Assembly: GCA_015178975.1 (NCBI GenBank)
Contig: WHVD01000185.1
Coordinates: 1-64,000 of the forward strand
Length of the DNA: 64,000 nt
Direction of reading: 5' to 3'
Source of the DNA: Hysterangium stoloniferum
Taxonomy: Eukaryota; Basidiomycota; Agaricomycetes; Hysterangiales; Hysterangiaceae
The stretch's first letter is position 1; every line of letters begins with the position of its first letter. Below the pieces are notes generated by a model. That model searched no databases. It saw only the letters and a list, made by a program, of their open reading frames with translations, and was not told the origin of the DNA. Both the position numbers and the translations under genes were made by a program. Below are positions 22,268-32,370 of this stretch, piece after piece.

Positions 22268-23846
22268 CAGTGGCCCAAAAAAGCATCCGGATGTTTGGTG
22301 AAATTGGAAAGATGGGTTTACAGCTCCAGAAATAAAATAGATAAAATTCTGAATAAATCAGAGGTAGGAGGTACACATCTAACCTACATGATGACATAAG
22401 CATGACATCATATCTTTCCTTATCAGGAAAGTAGGAAATTAATAATGGACATGGTGCATCCGGACACTTTTTTTGCTCTTGTAATTAATTACTAGTTTTT
22501 ACCAGTTTCAGTATTTAGTGTACCCCCCCTTGGCCTTTAGTACTGCAGCAACCCTTCTAGGCATGCTCTTGATCAATTCAAGGTTTCTCCCTTGGAATAC
22601 CCTCCCATTCCACCTCCACTCTCTCCCAGTGCTCCAATATGCTCTTGGGTGCCTCAGGGTATGTTCCAAGCCTTCTCTTCAACTCCCACCATAAGTGTTC
22701 TATTGGATTCAGGTCTGGACACTGTGCAGGCCAGTCTAAAACCTCCACCTGATGGTCCTTGAACCAATCCTTGGCCAACTTGCAAATGTGTTTAGGGTCA
22801 TTGTCCTGCTGGAAGACAAACCTTTCCCTGTCCATCCCATAATACTCCACTGTTTTGAAGATATAGTCCTCCAATATGTCCTTGTACATCTCCCCATCCA
22901 TCCTCCCATCTCTCTTGCACATGTACCCCACACCATGTGCTGTCATACATCCCCAAATCATTAGACTCTCCCCTCCAAATTTGATAGTTCCATTGATATG
23001 CTGCTGAGTGAGTGCAGAACCTGGTCTTTTCCATACCCACAACCTCCCATCAGAGCCCAAACAATTGATTTTGGTCTCATCTGAGAAGATAACCCTAAAC
23101 CAGTCCTCCTCAGTCCAATGCTGGTACTTGATAGCAAACTCATATCAAGCCTTGATGTGTCGACAGGCAAGAAGAGGTCTTTTGGCCTTCACCACACCTT
23201 CAAATTCTCTTTCTTCAATGCATTTCTAATTGTCTGTGTGCAGACATTGAGGGAGAGGTGGGACTTGGCTTGGGAGGCATTATCAACCTGTCCAGAGGTG
23301 ATAGAACAAGCCAGGTGGTGATGATCCCTGGGGGAGAGTTTGGGAGGACAACCTCTGGAAGGTGTTGGAAGTGGACCAGGGAGTTGGGAGTGAATTTCTG
23401 ATACTGTAGAGTGCCCAATATGAAGTTTAGAAGCAATTGTTCTGCAGGAGTGACCCTCCTGGAGAAGAGAAATGACAAAGAGCCTTGTTTCAGTAGAGTG
23501 CTTCTTCATCATGTGGTGGGGGGGTGAATTGAGGCAAAGGTTCATGTAAATGTGTTATTTAAACATGTGGTCACATAACATTGTTGAACCTAACCAGAAA
23601 TTCCCACAGTTATATGAACCTTAGTTGAGTTGACAGAGCAAAAAAAATGTCCGGATGCACTATGTCCATTGTTCATTTCCTACTTCCCTGATAAGGAAAG
23701 CTATGATGTCATGATTATGTCATCATGTAGGTCAGATGTATACCTCTTACCTCTGATTTATTCAGAATTTTATCTATTTTATTTCTGGAGCTGCAAACCC
23801 ATCTTTCCAATTTCACCAAACATCCGGACACTTTTTTGGGTCACTG
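22268..23846 (-). mobile_element. Tc1-I element copy b, complete, TA target duplication
   Basis: Best copy of the family: 1,579 bp, ends CAGTGGCCCAAAAAAGC and its inverse TTTTTTGGGTCACTG, TA at 22266-22267 and 23847-23848, inserted in G1 gag. The TIR region is about 190 bp and contains the ATTTCTGGAGCTG and ATGATGTCAT blocks found in all copies. Confidence 0.93.
22513..23509 (-). pseudogene. Tc1-I DDE transposase (copy b)
   Basis: From the ATG at 23509 the product starts MKKHSTETRLFVISLLQEGH with a helix-turn-helix DNA-binding segment (CRTIASKLHIGHSTVSEIHS) and a second one (QAKSHLSLNVCTQTIRNALK). The catalytic Asp blocks are IFSDETKINCLGSDG, FVFQQDNDPKH and CPDLNPIEHLWWELKRRLG. A frameshift near 23190, a TGA in RHIKA*YEFA where other copies keep Gln, and a frameshift near 22580 inactivate it. 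About 330 residues in total, normal for Tc1. Confidence 0.88.
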
Positions 23847-24158
23847 TATGATTCATCAACCTTTCTAAAGTGATTGCTAAATACTCAGAGGCAGGAGCCG
23901 AAAGCGGCAGTCGATCGTTAGATGGAGGATTTTTGACACCTTTGCCCTTTTTGGGGGCCACGGACTCATCCTCATGCTCAGATTTGTCCTGGTTTTCCGG
24001 GACTTCTTCAATATGGGCTTCTTCCATGGCTTCCAGCTAATTTGCGAGTGTCTGGCTGGTATACAAAGTTAATGGGGAATAAGAGTCAATGGTCCAGGTA
24101 ATGATGCCTGTGTGTGCGCTTTTCTTCTTGGTGGCATATTGAACAATCTGTGAGTCTT

Positions 24159-24169
24159 AGTCAGAAAAT
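24159..24169 (-). promoter_or_regulatory. Self-priming primer-binding site of G1
   Basis: Directly after the 5' LTR (2-nt spacer) the minus strand reads ATTTTCTGACT. This is the exact complement of AGTCAGAAAAT at 24503-24513 inside the same LTR, which lies about 27-33 nt downstream of a TATATA box (24540-24546) and hence where the transcript should begin. An 11-nt match between the RNA 5' end and the PBS is the arrangement known for Tf1-type self-priming elements. No tRNA-like TGG start is seen. Confidence 0.75.
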
Positions 24170-24171
24170 AC

Positions 24172-24953
24172 TGTTAAGGGTACGTACATGGCAGGTTTCC
24201 AGAGAAACCCACGGGAAATCCGGTAGGACTTAGCTTCAGCTTATAGGCTGCACCCTCATGAGATCGTGTTGTTCAATTTCAAACAGGTGGATGGGAAACC
24301 CAGGGGGTCCAGGTGGAGTATGTGGGTCGAGGGGTCATGGTCAGAGGTCATGGGTTGAGAGGTCAGGGAGTTGACATAAATAAGTCAGAGGTTAAGAGAT
24401 AGATGCATTGGAGCCCATGGGCTCTGACTAGCAAGAGCAGTGTAATTCAAAGAGGTGTTTAGAGCAGAAAATGTACTAGATTACTGGGGAGAATCTAAAC
24501 TGATTTTCTGACTGGATTGTATGTACAACATCTGCCAGACTATATAGACTGTGGAATGAATAACATACCAAATCCAGTAATAATGAAAATGAAACTAGCA
24601 AACATAAAACGAGATTAGTAAACACCAAATTTGGTGTTAGGAACGGAATGGGATGGAGCAGAGTCCAAATCATGACAGGTCATTTGACTAAAATGGGAAT
24701 GGGGCCCAGTTAGAGGGATGACGGGTTTTCCAAGTGGGGTCTGGTGACTGATGTGTGGGACAGGGTCAGACATAGACAGGGACGGAGTCCAGCGGGTATT
24801 CCGGTGACTGATACATGACGTAACAAAGTCAAATGTGGACAAGTCTGACATATGGAGTCTGGTGGGAATTCCGGTAAACTGACAATTAGTGCATATAGGG
24901 TGCAGGTGCATATAAGTTAGTGCCCGGAGTCTGGTGTGAATTCCGTTTGTAAC
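24172..24953 (-). repeat. 5' LTR of G1 (family B)
   Basis: 782 bp, TGTTAAGGGTACG...CGTTTGTAACA on plus, followed by the TSD ATTCT at 24954-24958. It has the TATA element and predicted start site described for the PBS, and the shared GGACTTAGCTTCAGCTTATAG motif at about 24225-24250. Confidence 0.93.
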
Positions 24954-26003
24954 AATTCTGGCCCATGCTATATGAAAGTATGAGTATTAATCTATATCAG
25001 TTTTAAAAATTGATAGTAACATACTTGATATTCAGTCTGCTCTGGTTCAGGAATATCACATTCATTCCAAGAGTAGGGAACAAAAGGATATGGACTCCAT
25101 TTATTCTAATGATTACCTGTATCCAATCCCCATTGTTGAAAGCTGGCAGGCCCTGCTGCTTTTGAAATCTCAAACATTTCTTGCTCAAATAATGCAATGG
25201 CTCATCTATAGCAGGGAAAGGTGGTACCTGGCTATGCTGTATATGCCATGAGTGCTTCAGTAGGTCTTGTAATAGTTATGTATGTTTAGGAAGATCCTCA
25301 AAAGGTGGGCCATCAGGGGATAATTGGGTGTAGGACTGTTTGAGGACAAGAAGAGTCATTGCATGGGCTGCAAGGACTCTTTGGATCCATTTATCCTTGT
25401 TCCTTGTACCAGAGTCTGGGTTCATATGCAGCCAATAAAGTGTCATGGAAATTTGTATGGAAGAGATATTTCCAGAAAACAATATAAGTTGGTTTTTAAG
25501 GTAAGTGGATTCAGCCTTCAACTCTGAAATAGCCTTCCCAGTGCACAGGTAATCCAAAGCAGGAGATTCTTCCCTTCTAATGTGTTTTGGTGTCTTCACC
25601 AGCTTGTTAAGTAATGGAAGATGAGGTTTCAGAAGAGCATCAAATATTGGAGATGAGGGTTAATGAAGGTAATCCAAGATCTTGTCATCCTCCAGTGATA
25701 ATGAGCACACCAAATCCCATTTTCCCAACTATAAAGTCAAACTTCAGTTATTTTAATAACTACTAACATGCATTAAGACAATTGAAGGTCAATTTGGATT
25801 TGGAAACTTACAAGAGGTGCTTGTGCAAAGGTTGAGTAGATGGTTATTTAGCTGTTGAGCTGTTGAGCTATTTAAAACACATCTGCAAGAGGTTATTCAA
25901 ATATCAAACAAGTTCACATACCATTCTGATTGAGGTCACAATACCAGTTGAATCTGAACCATATCACATTCATCACAAATGAATGGCTTTTTTCCAAGGT
26001 TAC

Positions 26004-26219
26004 TGTAATCCTGGTGCCCCCAGTCTTACGCACGGACCCTTTAGTTTTACGTGATTACATAATCACCGTGTTGTACGGTATAAGTAGCCAGGAAGTTTTC
26101 AGAACCTTAGATCTTACCGTACGCTGCACTTGCCTGTATCTTGTTCTGCTCTGGACAATACACCGTGGTCCTGTCAACTTGTGTGACCGCCAGTGATCCC
26201 AATTGACGACGGGATTACA
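26004..26219 (+). mobile_element. Solo LTR, family G (copy 1), TSD GTTAC
   Basis: 216 bp, TGTAATCCTGGTGCC...GACGGGATTACA with GTTAC at 25999-26003 and 26220-26224. Ends are 8-bp inverted repeats (TGTAATCC/GGATTACA). Copy 2 lies in reverse at 42953-43219. It retains several CG dinucleotides, unlike its neighbourhood. Confidence 0.9.
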
Positions 26220-26448
26220 GTTACTAGCTCTTCCTTCATGTTGGCAAGTAATATGAGACCAATTATGACATTCATCACAGTGAATGTAGTCATTGGTAAA
26301 CCCTTGAGCTGCTTCCCCATTACCATCACCAGTATGTCCACAGTGACATGAGATTGGAAATAGTGAAGCATTAGAACTTATCCCAGGAATCTCAGGTATT
26401 GGAGATAAGGCAGGCATAAACACAGATTTTTGGAGTCTTTTGGGCTTT

Positions 26449-27224
26449 TGTTAGGATCCCCATCATTTTGGACCCCTGTGAGCTGTTTTTAGTCTTGTAA
26501 CCCTCCATTGTCCTACTATTGGTACCCCACTCACAGTAGCACTGCCTGAAGTGCCCCCAACACTTGTTTTGTTGTATCCCAGCACCTTAGCCTTCCATCC
26601 CATCTCCATTCCACTCACTCCTCCATCTCCATTCCACTCACTCCCCCATCTCCATTCCACATATATATCTCATTGGCCATCTCACACCTTTTAGTATACT
26701 TGCTATGTTTTATTTAGTCTTGTTTACATCCCCATTTCCTTCCCCCACTTCCTTCTGACCCATCATCACTCTCACTTCTCTGATCAGACTCCAATTATCT
26801 GTCTCCCTGCAGTATAAAGTTCTTTCATGTATGCTACTGTTTCCTCAGTTTGAAAATCAACTTAGATTACCCTCTTCTAGTTCCCAGTCCTATTACTCCT
26901 ATTCTAATACCCCCAAAGGTGTCTTTGGCAAGCTACAACCCTTTGCCTCACAACTCTTAGTAATTTGGCCCTCTGGTCAATTGTGCTAAGTGCTGATATC
27001 ATTTTCTATCATACTATCCACTCTGTTTGAAATACTGGAGCACCCTAACAGTTTGTATGAGGGTGCAACACATACATAAGTTGAAGCCAAGCTCCACTAC
27101 ATTTTATAGAGTCAGACCTCCTGATGAGTATGATCTCTATCATCAGCCCCCCAATTGACTTAGTTACTATCATCAGCCACTCCAACTAGAGCCCCCCTCC
27201 TCCTTTTTAGCTTAGATCTTAACA
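26449..27224 (+). mobile_element. Solo LTR, family H, TSD GCTTT
   Basis: 776 bp, TGTTAGGATCCCCATC...GATCTTAACA with GCTTT at 26444-26448 and 27225-27229. It is related to family A near its 3' end, with GAGGGTGCAACACATACATAAG and TTGAAGCCAAG. A TATAAAG box is at about 26812. Two short tandem units (CCATCTCCATTCCACTCACTC) occur at 26605-26655. Confidence 0.9.
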
Positions 27225-27716
27225 GCTTTGCATTGTGAATGACTACAAAGGTATCTTTGAGAATGCTTCTGTTGGGGATAGGATGTCTCATCATCCTTGT
27301 CAGATTGAATTGATATATGAGATTGATTGCCATTTTGTCTCTTGAGTGTGCTAGGTGCATTTCAAGTGATTTGAATTTGCTTTGGGGTCATATGAGGAAT
27401 GTCTTGTGGCAATATACAAATATAATCTTGAATATCAAGCCTACTGGGGTTTGTAAGCCAAAAGTGTTTCTCTGATGGAAATAGAGAAAAGATAGTAGCA
27501 TTTAGAGTGGCTTGAGGCAGTGTTGCTGAAGAATTGTAGTTTACAAGAATATGGTGATTAGCCAAGACTTTTTTTTGTATTTTCTGAAACTCTTCCTGAG
27601 CTTTAATTCCATCTTGTAACACATATATAATAGCACTAGTATATGAAGATATGCCTGAATCTGTCTGAATCTTCTCTTCAAGGTATTGTGATATGGTACC
27701 TTTTTGTATTTGTACT

Positions 27717-28884
27717 GAACATACCCTGAGGCACCCAAGAGCATGTTGGAGCTCTGGAAGAGCATGGAGGTGGAATGGGAGGGTATTCCAAGGGAGAAAT
27801 GCCTTGAATTGATCAAGAGCATGCCTAGAATGGTTGCTGCAGTGTGCTAAAGGCTAAGGGGATACACTAAATATTGAAACTGGTAGTTAATTACAAGAGC
27901 AAAAAAGGGTCCAGATGCACCATGTTGTTAAGAGTGTGTGTGGAGCTTATCAGAGGGTTTCCGGAGAAACCCATGGGAAAGCCGGTAGGACTTGGCTTCA
28001 GCTTATAGGCTGCACCCTTGCAAGATCATGACGTCCAATTTCAGATGGGCAGACAGGAATAGTTGGTGGTCGAGGGGTCGGGTGGTGATGAGTTGGAGGT
28101 CAAATGATAGATGGGCCAGAGCCTGTGGGCTCTGACAAGGTAAATAGTGGTGTGTTCAAAGAGGAGATTAGAGCGGAAAATATACTGAGATTACTGGGGG
28201 AATCTAAGCTGATTTTCTGACTGGATTGTATGTACAACATCTGCCAGACTATATAGACTGTGGAATGTATAACATACCAAATCCAGTAATAATGAAAATG
28301 AAACTAGCAAACATAAAACGAGATTAGTAAACAAATTTGGTGTTAGGAACAGAACAGAGCAGAGCGGAGTCCAAAATGTGACAGGTTGTTAGACCATAAT
28401 GGGAATGGGGTGGGAGCAGAGTCTGAAGTGTGACAGGTCATTTGACCATAATGGGAACGGGGCTCAGTTAGAGAGCTGTCAGTTTTCTGAGAGGAGTCCA
28501 GTGACTGGTATGTGGGACAGGGTCGGAGATAGACAGATGCAGGTTCCAGCGGGTATTCCAGTGACTGATACATGAAGTAACAAAGGTTGAGCACGGACAG
28601 GTCTGATGTACAGAGCCTGGCAGGTATTCCAGTAAACTGATGACTGGTGTATGTAGGGTGTGAGTGTGTATAGGGTAGTGCCCAGAGTCCGGTGGGTTTT
28701 CTGGTCATAACACATGTCCATTGTTCATTTTTTACTCTCCTGATAAGGAAAGCTATGATGTTATGCTTATGTCATCTCAGATGTATACCTCTTACTTATG
28801 ACTTCTTCTGATTTTTATCTATTTTATTTCTGTGAACCCCTCTTTCCAATTTCACCAAACATCTGGATGCTTTTTGAGTTACTG
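27717..28884 (+). mobile_element. Tc1-I fragment (3' end), interrupted by LTR-B
   Basis: Carries the last ~45 codons of the transposase on plus (EAPKSMLELWKS, then VEWEGIPREKCLELIKSMPR) and the right TIR ending TTTTTGAGTTACTG at 28884 with TA. The left side is truncated at about 27717 against the PHD gene. The LTR-B insertion 27926-28712 splits the TIR. Confidence 0.85.
27926..28712 (+). mobile_element. Solo LTR-B, TSD CATGT
   Basis: TGTTAAGAGTGTG...CTGGTCATAACA, 787 bp, with CATGT at 27921-27925 and 28713-28717. Confidence 0.94.
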
Positions 28885-28898
28885 TATCTGATTCAAAA

Positions 28899-29107
28899 AG
28901 GGTGATCACAAAACTGTCCCAATAATTGGTGATTTTTAAATATTCACTGTGACACCAATGTCAATCAATATTATGTAATATTTGGGAATATAAAAGCTAG
29001 TATGCTAAGGCATCTGTGAGAATATCTTCACTATTTTAGGAAATTTATTTGATAAGTTATAAAACATTTGGTGGGAATTACCAAGGCATTGGGACAGTTT
29101 TGTGAGC
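28899..29107 (+). mobile_element. Candidate Tc1-type MITE
   Basis: About 210 bp with inverted ends built on CACAAAACTGTCCCAAT (left, about 28907) and ATTGGGACAGTTTTGTG (right, about 29088-29104); the right end reads on as AGCCACTG, a typical CAGTGG mariner end in reverse. The left outer end is degraded and no TA pair could be fixed. No coding capacity. Confidence 0.5.
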
Positions 29108-29112
29108 CACTG

Positions 29113-29554
29113 TGCTTCAGGATGTACATAACTAGACCCCAGTTTCAATCCCTTAGGTTTTCCACTAAATACAAGTATGATATTTTCAACTCATTAGAAC
29201 TTCTATCCTTCTACTCCTTATCCTTATCTTATCTCTCTTTCCTTCTTTGTGTTTTGGTAGCCTTGTTAGTGTTGCCCTAACAGTTACCTGGTTATGACCT
29301 GAAAGGTATGTACAAGCTATACTCAATTATTTAATACAGAATAATGAATTCATTATTGACAGGAAGTCCTTTTTAAATCCAAATTATATCAATCCATCTA
29401 TATTCAATTCCCAAGCCCAATCTCACACTGTTCCTGATTATATTGCTTCCAAACCACCAAAGCCCAACATTACCATTACTACTCCTTCAGTTCCTTTACC
29501 AAAATTACCACCAAAGCCCAATATTACCATTACTACTCACTCCCTCAGTTCCTT
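29113..29554. other. Unassigned AT-rich stretch with a 40-bp duplication
   Basis: No open frame or element end recognised. Two diverged tandem copies of CAAAGCCCAAYATTACCATTACTACTC...CAGTTCCTTTAC lie at about 29458-29555, directly next to the left end of Tc1-II. Confidence 0.4.
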
Positions 29555-29556
29555 TA

Positions 29557-30650
29557 CAGTAAGCAAAAAAAGGGTTGCAATGTTCAGTAAATTTTAACTC
29601 AAATGCTTATAACTCCAGAAATAAATTAGCTAAAATTAGGAAAAAATATAAGTTAGAAAGCCCTGTTTCTGAACTTTGACATGATAAGCATGTTTGTTCA
29701 AAAATATTCACTCATTGTTGAGATATTAAATATTTTGTACAGGAGTATCATTGAAACCCTTTTTTTGCTTTTGTTCTGTATATGAAAGGGCAGGTTGTAC
29801 TGGTGTTTCTGATCCATTGTTAGATTGTAATTGATTTTGTAATCATGTGACATGTTCAAAACATTCAACACATGACAAACAGACCACAACAGTCTTGTTG
29901 ATTCCAGCATACAGCCTCCTCTATTTCTCAATGCAAATACATCCTCTCCCTCTTGGATTCTGGTCATTCTGCTCACCAGATTTCATCATCCACTAGTCTA
30001 CACATCAGTACCATCTCCAGACTTCACAAAAAACACCATCCTTACCTGAAGAAGTCCACTGGTGGACATCCTTCCAAGCTTTCTGAGGTTGATAGTCACT
30101 ATACCCAGTATCTCATCACCTCAGGGAAGGCTGAAAATGCCTCTCAGATCACCCAGATCCTTCAGAACACTACCAACCAGTCTCTCATATCCCAGACAAC
30201 TCATAACCCTGAAGTTAGCTGATATGAAAGCTGTGGTAAAGGCCAAGAAGCCCTTCCTTACCAAGAGGCATAGGAAGGAGAGGATGGATTTTGCTCTGGC
30301 TCATTTGGATTGGATTATAGAGGACTGGAAGACTGTTGTATGGTCTGATGAGACCAAAATGAATAGGCTGGGGTCAGATGGGAAGAGGTGGGCTTGGAAG
30401 AAGGCAGAGGAGGGTCTGAGTGATAGGCTTGTGAAGGAGACTGTAACGTTTGGGGGTGGATCTCTGATGATGTGGGGCTACATGCTGTGGGAGGGAGTTG
30501 GGTATGTATACAAGATTGATAGGAGGATGGATGGAGAGTTATATACCAATATTCTGCAAGATGAACTCCAGAGAAGGCAAGAATCCCTCCACTATCATCT
30601 TCCAGCAGGATAATGATCCCAAGCACAAGTCCAAGAAAGCTACAGGTCTC
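29557..30650 (+). mobile_element. Tc1-II element, left half (cut by the inversion)
   Basis: Starts CAGTAAGCAAAAAAAGGG after TA (29555-29556). The first ~225 bp are the long TIR and themselves end in an inverted copy (CCCTTTTTTTGCTTTT at about 29757-29772). The transposase 5' part follows on plus. Homology to Tc1 stops near 30645-30650, in the codons just after QQDNDPKHKSKKATG, where chromovirus G3 sequence begins. The missing right half is at 37606-38078 in opposite orientation. Confidence 0.88.
29950..30650 (+). pseudogene. Tc1-II transposase, N-terminal two thirds
   Basis: A helix-turn-helix segment (GHSAHQISSSTSLHISTISR), GGHPSKLSEVDSHYTQYL, then after a frameshift near 30200 KKPFLTKRHRKERMDFA, first catalytic Asp in VVWSDETKMNRLGSDG, GGGSLMMWGYMLWEGVGYVY, a second frameshift near 30570 and the second Asp in IIFQQDNDPKH. 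The third acidic block lies in the inverted right half (SPDLNPIEYLWDHLKK, 38075-38030 minus). Confidence 0.82.
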
Positions 30651-30654
30651 ACTG

Positions 30655-32212
30655 GTGTGGAGGTTCCTTATGAATCCGCAAAGGGATATAGCATCCTAGT
30701 GGGACTTGCACCGCAAGAGATTGAGAAGTATGTTAGAGGGTACGAGTCAGATAACTACTTTTCGAGGATAAGAGAAGGACTTAGCAAGGAGACCAACTGG
30801 TCCAATCCACAACACCCCCAATATTCATCAAGTAACGAGGGCTTATTATATTTCAAGGATCACCTTGGGAATCTACCATTGTGCATACCTAAGAGTGAGC
30901 ATGTGGATCTGATTAAAGAAATACACGAAAAAATAATCGAAGGAGCACACACTGGGTACCATAAGACTTATAACAGAATAGCGGGAGGATACTATTGGCC
31001 AAAAATGTCAAGAGAAATACTAAGGTTTGTTCTCAGTTGCGACATATGTCAGAAAAGCAAGGTTAAAAGACATGCGCCTTACGGTATGTTACAGCCAATT
31101 CCAATTCCAAATCAACCTTTCGAAGTTATATCTATGGATTTCATCCCCGAGCTACCTGATAGTCAAGGATATGATAACATATTAGTTATTGTAGACAAAT
31201 TAACTAAATATGCTATAATTGTACCTTGTCATACGACCAACACTGCCGAGGAAATAGCTTGTTTATTCTTCAAGCACATAATTGCTACCTTTGGTATTCC
31301 TAGGCAAATTATATCAGACAGAGATCGGAAATGGATCGGAACCTTTTGGGAATTGATGTGCCAACACTTACAAGTCAAACAAAGCCTTACCACATCTTAC
31401 CATCCCCAAGCAGATGGCCAGACAGAGATTATGAATCAGACATTAGGAGTCGCCTTGCGTACATTGGGCCAAATCTAGATGATTGGGTGAGTCTGTTAGA
31501 TGCATTCGCAATGTCATACAATACTAGCACACATTCAGTTACCGGATTTCCACCCTCATTTTTGCTATGGGTTTTACCCCACAATGGAGATGGGATTCCT
31601 AAGTCCCCCTAAAAATCACGTGAGTCGAGAATCCACCAATGGGTCACAAATTACCCAGAACGAGATTGCAGATCGTATGGTCAAGGAGTTCACTGCATAT
31701 AGACAGCAAGCCCAGGATGCCTTGGTTGTAGGGCAGGTTTTTCAGCGAAGAAATTACAATAAGGGGCGTTTACTGTGAGAATTCGAGGTTGGGATTTGGT
31801 TCTGATCAATCCACATTCATTAAACTTACTCAGGCACCTTAAAGGAAGGGGACAGAAGTTTTTAATGAAGTATGATGGACCGTTTGAGATCTTGCAAAAG
31901 ATCAGCACAGTCACCTATCGACTTCGCATGCCTGCATCTTACGGTATTCATCCTGTTATCAATATTGCACACCTGGAGCCTTACTATAACTCTCCTAGCG
32001 AGTTTGGTCAATGCATATCTAAGGGCTTGAATCGTGAGGATTTCAACAAACTACCAGAATACGAAGTGGAAGCTATTTTAGACAATAAATGGGTTCGGTC
32101 CCGCCATGGAAGACATCAAAAGTTGTTTTGGGTGAGATTTCAGGGATATTCAGCAAACTTCGACGAATGGTTGTCTCACCATAATTTGAAGAATGCCCCA
32201 GATGTACTCTAA
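30655..32212 (+). pseudogene. G3 integrase and chromodomain (in the inverted segment)
   Basis: Chromovirus integrase. A pre-HHCC segment starts SAKGYSILVGLAPQEIEKYV, the zinc domain has HEKIIEGAHTGYHKTYNRI with CDICQKSKVKRH, and the core has VISMDFIPELPD (first Asp), IISDRDRKWIG (second Asp) and HPQADGQTEIMNQTLG (Glu), all catalytic residues present. Frameshifts near 31440, 31600 and 31775 divide the rest, which continues with KFLMKYDGPFEILQKIS and closes with a chromodomain (PEYEVEAILDNKW ... FWVRFQGYSANFDEWLSHHN) and a stop at 32212. The 5' half of this same pol gene is on the minus strand at 38079-44750. Confidence 0.88.
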
Positions 32213-32284
32213 GACTGGGAATGTCGCAATTCCCCCACAACATATTAAAATCCCAAGAAAATTGCAAGACAGTCCAATGTTGTG

Positions 32285-32290
32285 TATATA
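32285..32290 (+). promoter_or_regulatory. TATA box upstream of the G3 accessory ORF
   Basis: GTGTATATAAGGG lies between the pol stop (32212) and the ATG at 32371, about 80 bp upstream, followed by a CT- and CA-rich leader. The ORF may therefore have its own transcript. Confidence 0.5.
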
Positions 32291-32370
32291 AGGGAGCTTC
32301 ATCCTCTATCACACATAACCAAACCACAAAAACAGCCTATCTAGTTTCGCAACACCACTATCCTTACAAC

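Larger units (their letters stand above)
21344..24027 (-). pseudogene. G1 gag with CCHC zinc knuckle, split by Tc1-I
   Basis: Gag packages element RNA into virus-like particles. The N-terminus (24027-23849, MEEAHIEEVPENQDKSEHED...) is acidic and coiled-coil-like. The Tc1 insertion 22268-23846 with its TA duplication interrupts ERLMNH|ML, and the frame resumes with the capsid region (APEPFMGSNPNKFSTFLMQC, then WGDPTLRHQFYPGLPSRLKD). A poly-Asn tract of 17 residues comes next, and a zinc knuckle CLLCGKPGHQVLEC sits near the C-terminus. A one-base insertion near 21960 shifts the frame between the two halves of the capsid. The tail joins protease across LTR-E copy 1. Confidence 0.88.
9526..24953 (-). 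mobile_element. G1: full-length chromodomain Ty3/Gypsy retrotransposon with nested insertions, TSD ATTCT
   Basis: Complete element on the minus strand: 5' LTR 24172-24953, self-priming PBS, gag, protease, RT, RNase H, integrase, chromodomain, antisense accessory gene, polypurine tract and 3' LTR 9526-10313. The TSD ATTCT is read at 9521-9525 and 24954-24958. Removing four nested blocks (10588-13580, 15765-16586, 19305-21338, 22268-23846) leaves about 8.0 kb, normal for a chromovirus. All coding regions contain stops or frameshifts, so the copy is dead, but its order of parts is intact and serves as the reference for G2. Confidence 0.93.
25005..27715 (-). pseudogene. PHD-finger gene (unnamed family), broken by two solo LTRs and truncated by Tc1-I
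   Basis: Reading from 27715: a helical N-terminal part (QYLEEKIQTDSGISSYTSA ... SLFPSEKHFWLTNPSRLD), a one-base frameshift near 27360, then TFVVIHNAK. LTR-H (26449-27224) interrupts here, and removing it restores NAKPKRLQKSVFMPALSP in frame. A C4HC3 PHD finger follows: CHC ... CDEC-HNWSHITC ... ICDEC (26330-25940). It is again interrupted, by LTR-G (26004-26219), with the frame restored as GRASNLGKKPFICDECD. Farther on are a helical segment (WIQRVLAAHAMTLLVLKQSY, about 25400) and SKKCLRFQKQQGLPAFNNGD (25190-25130), with one TAA at 25276 and one after KILDYLH. PHD fingers usually read histone H3 tails. This may be the accessory gene of a large DNA transposon, since a second partial copy lies at 8880-9135. 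Confidence 0.65.
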
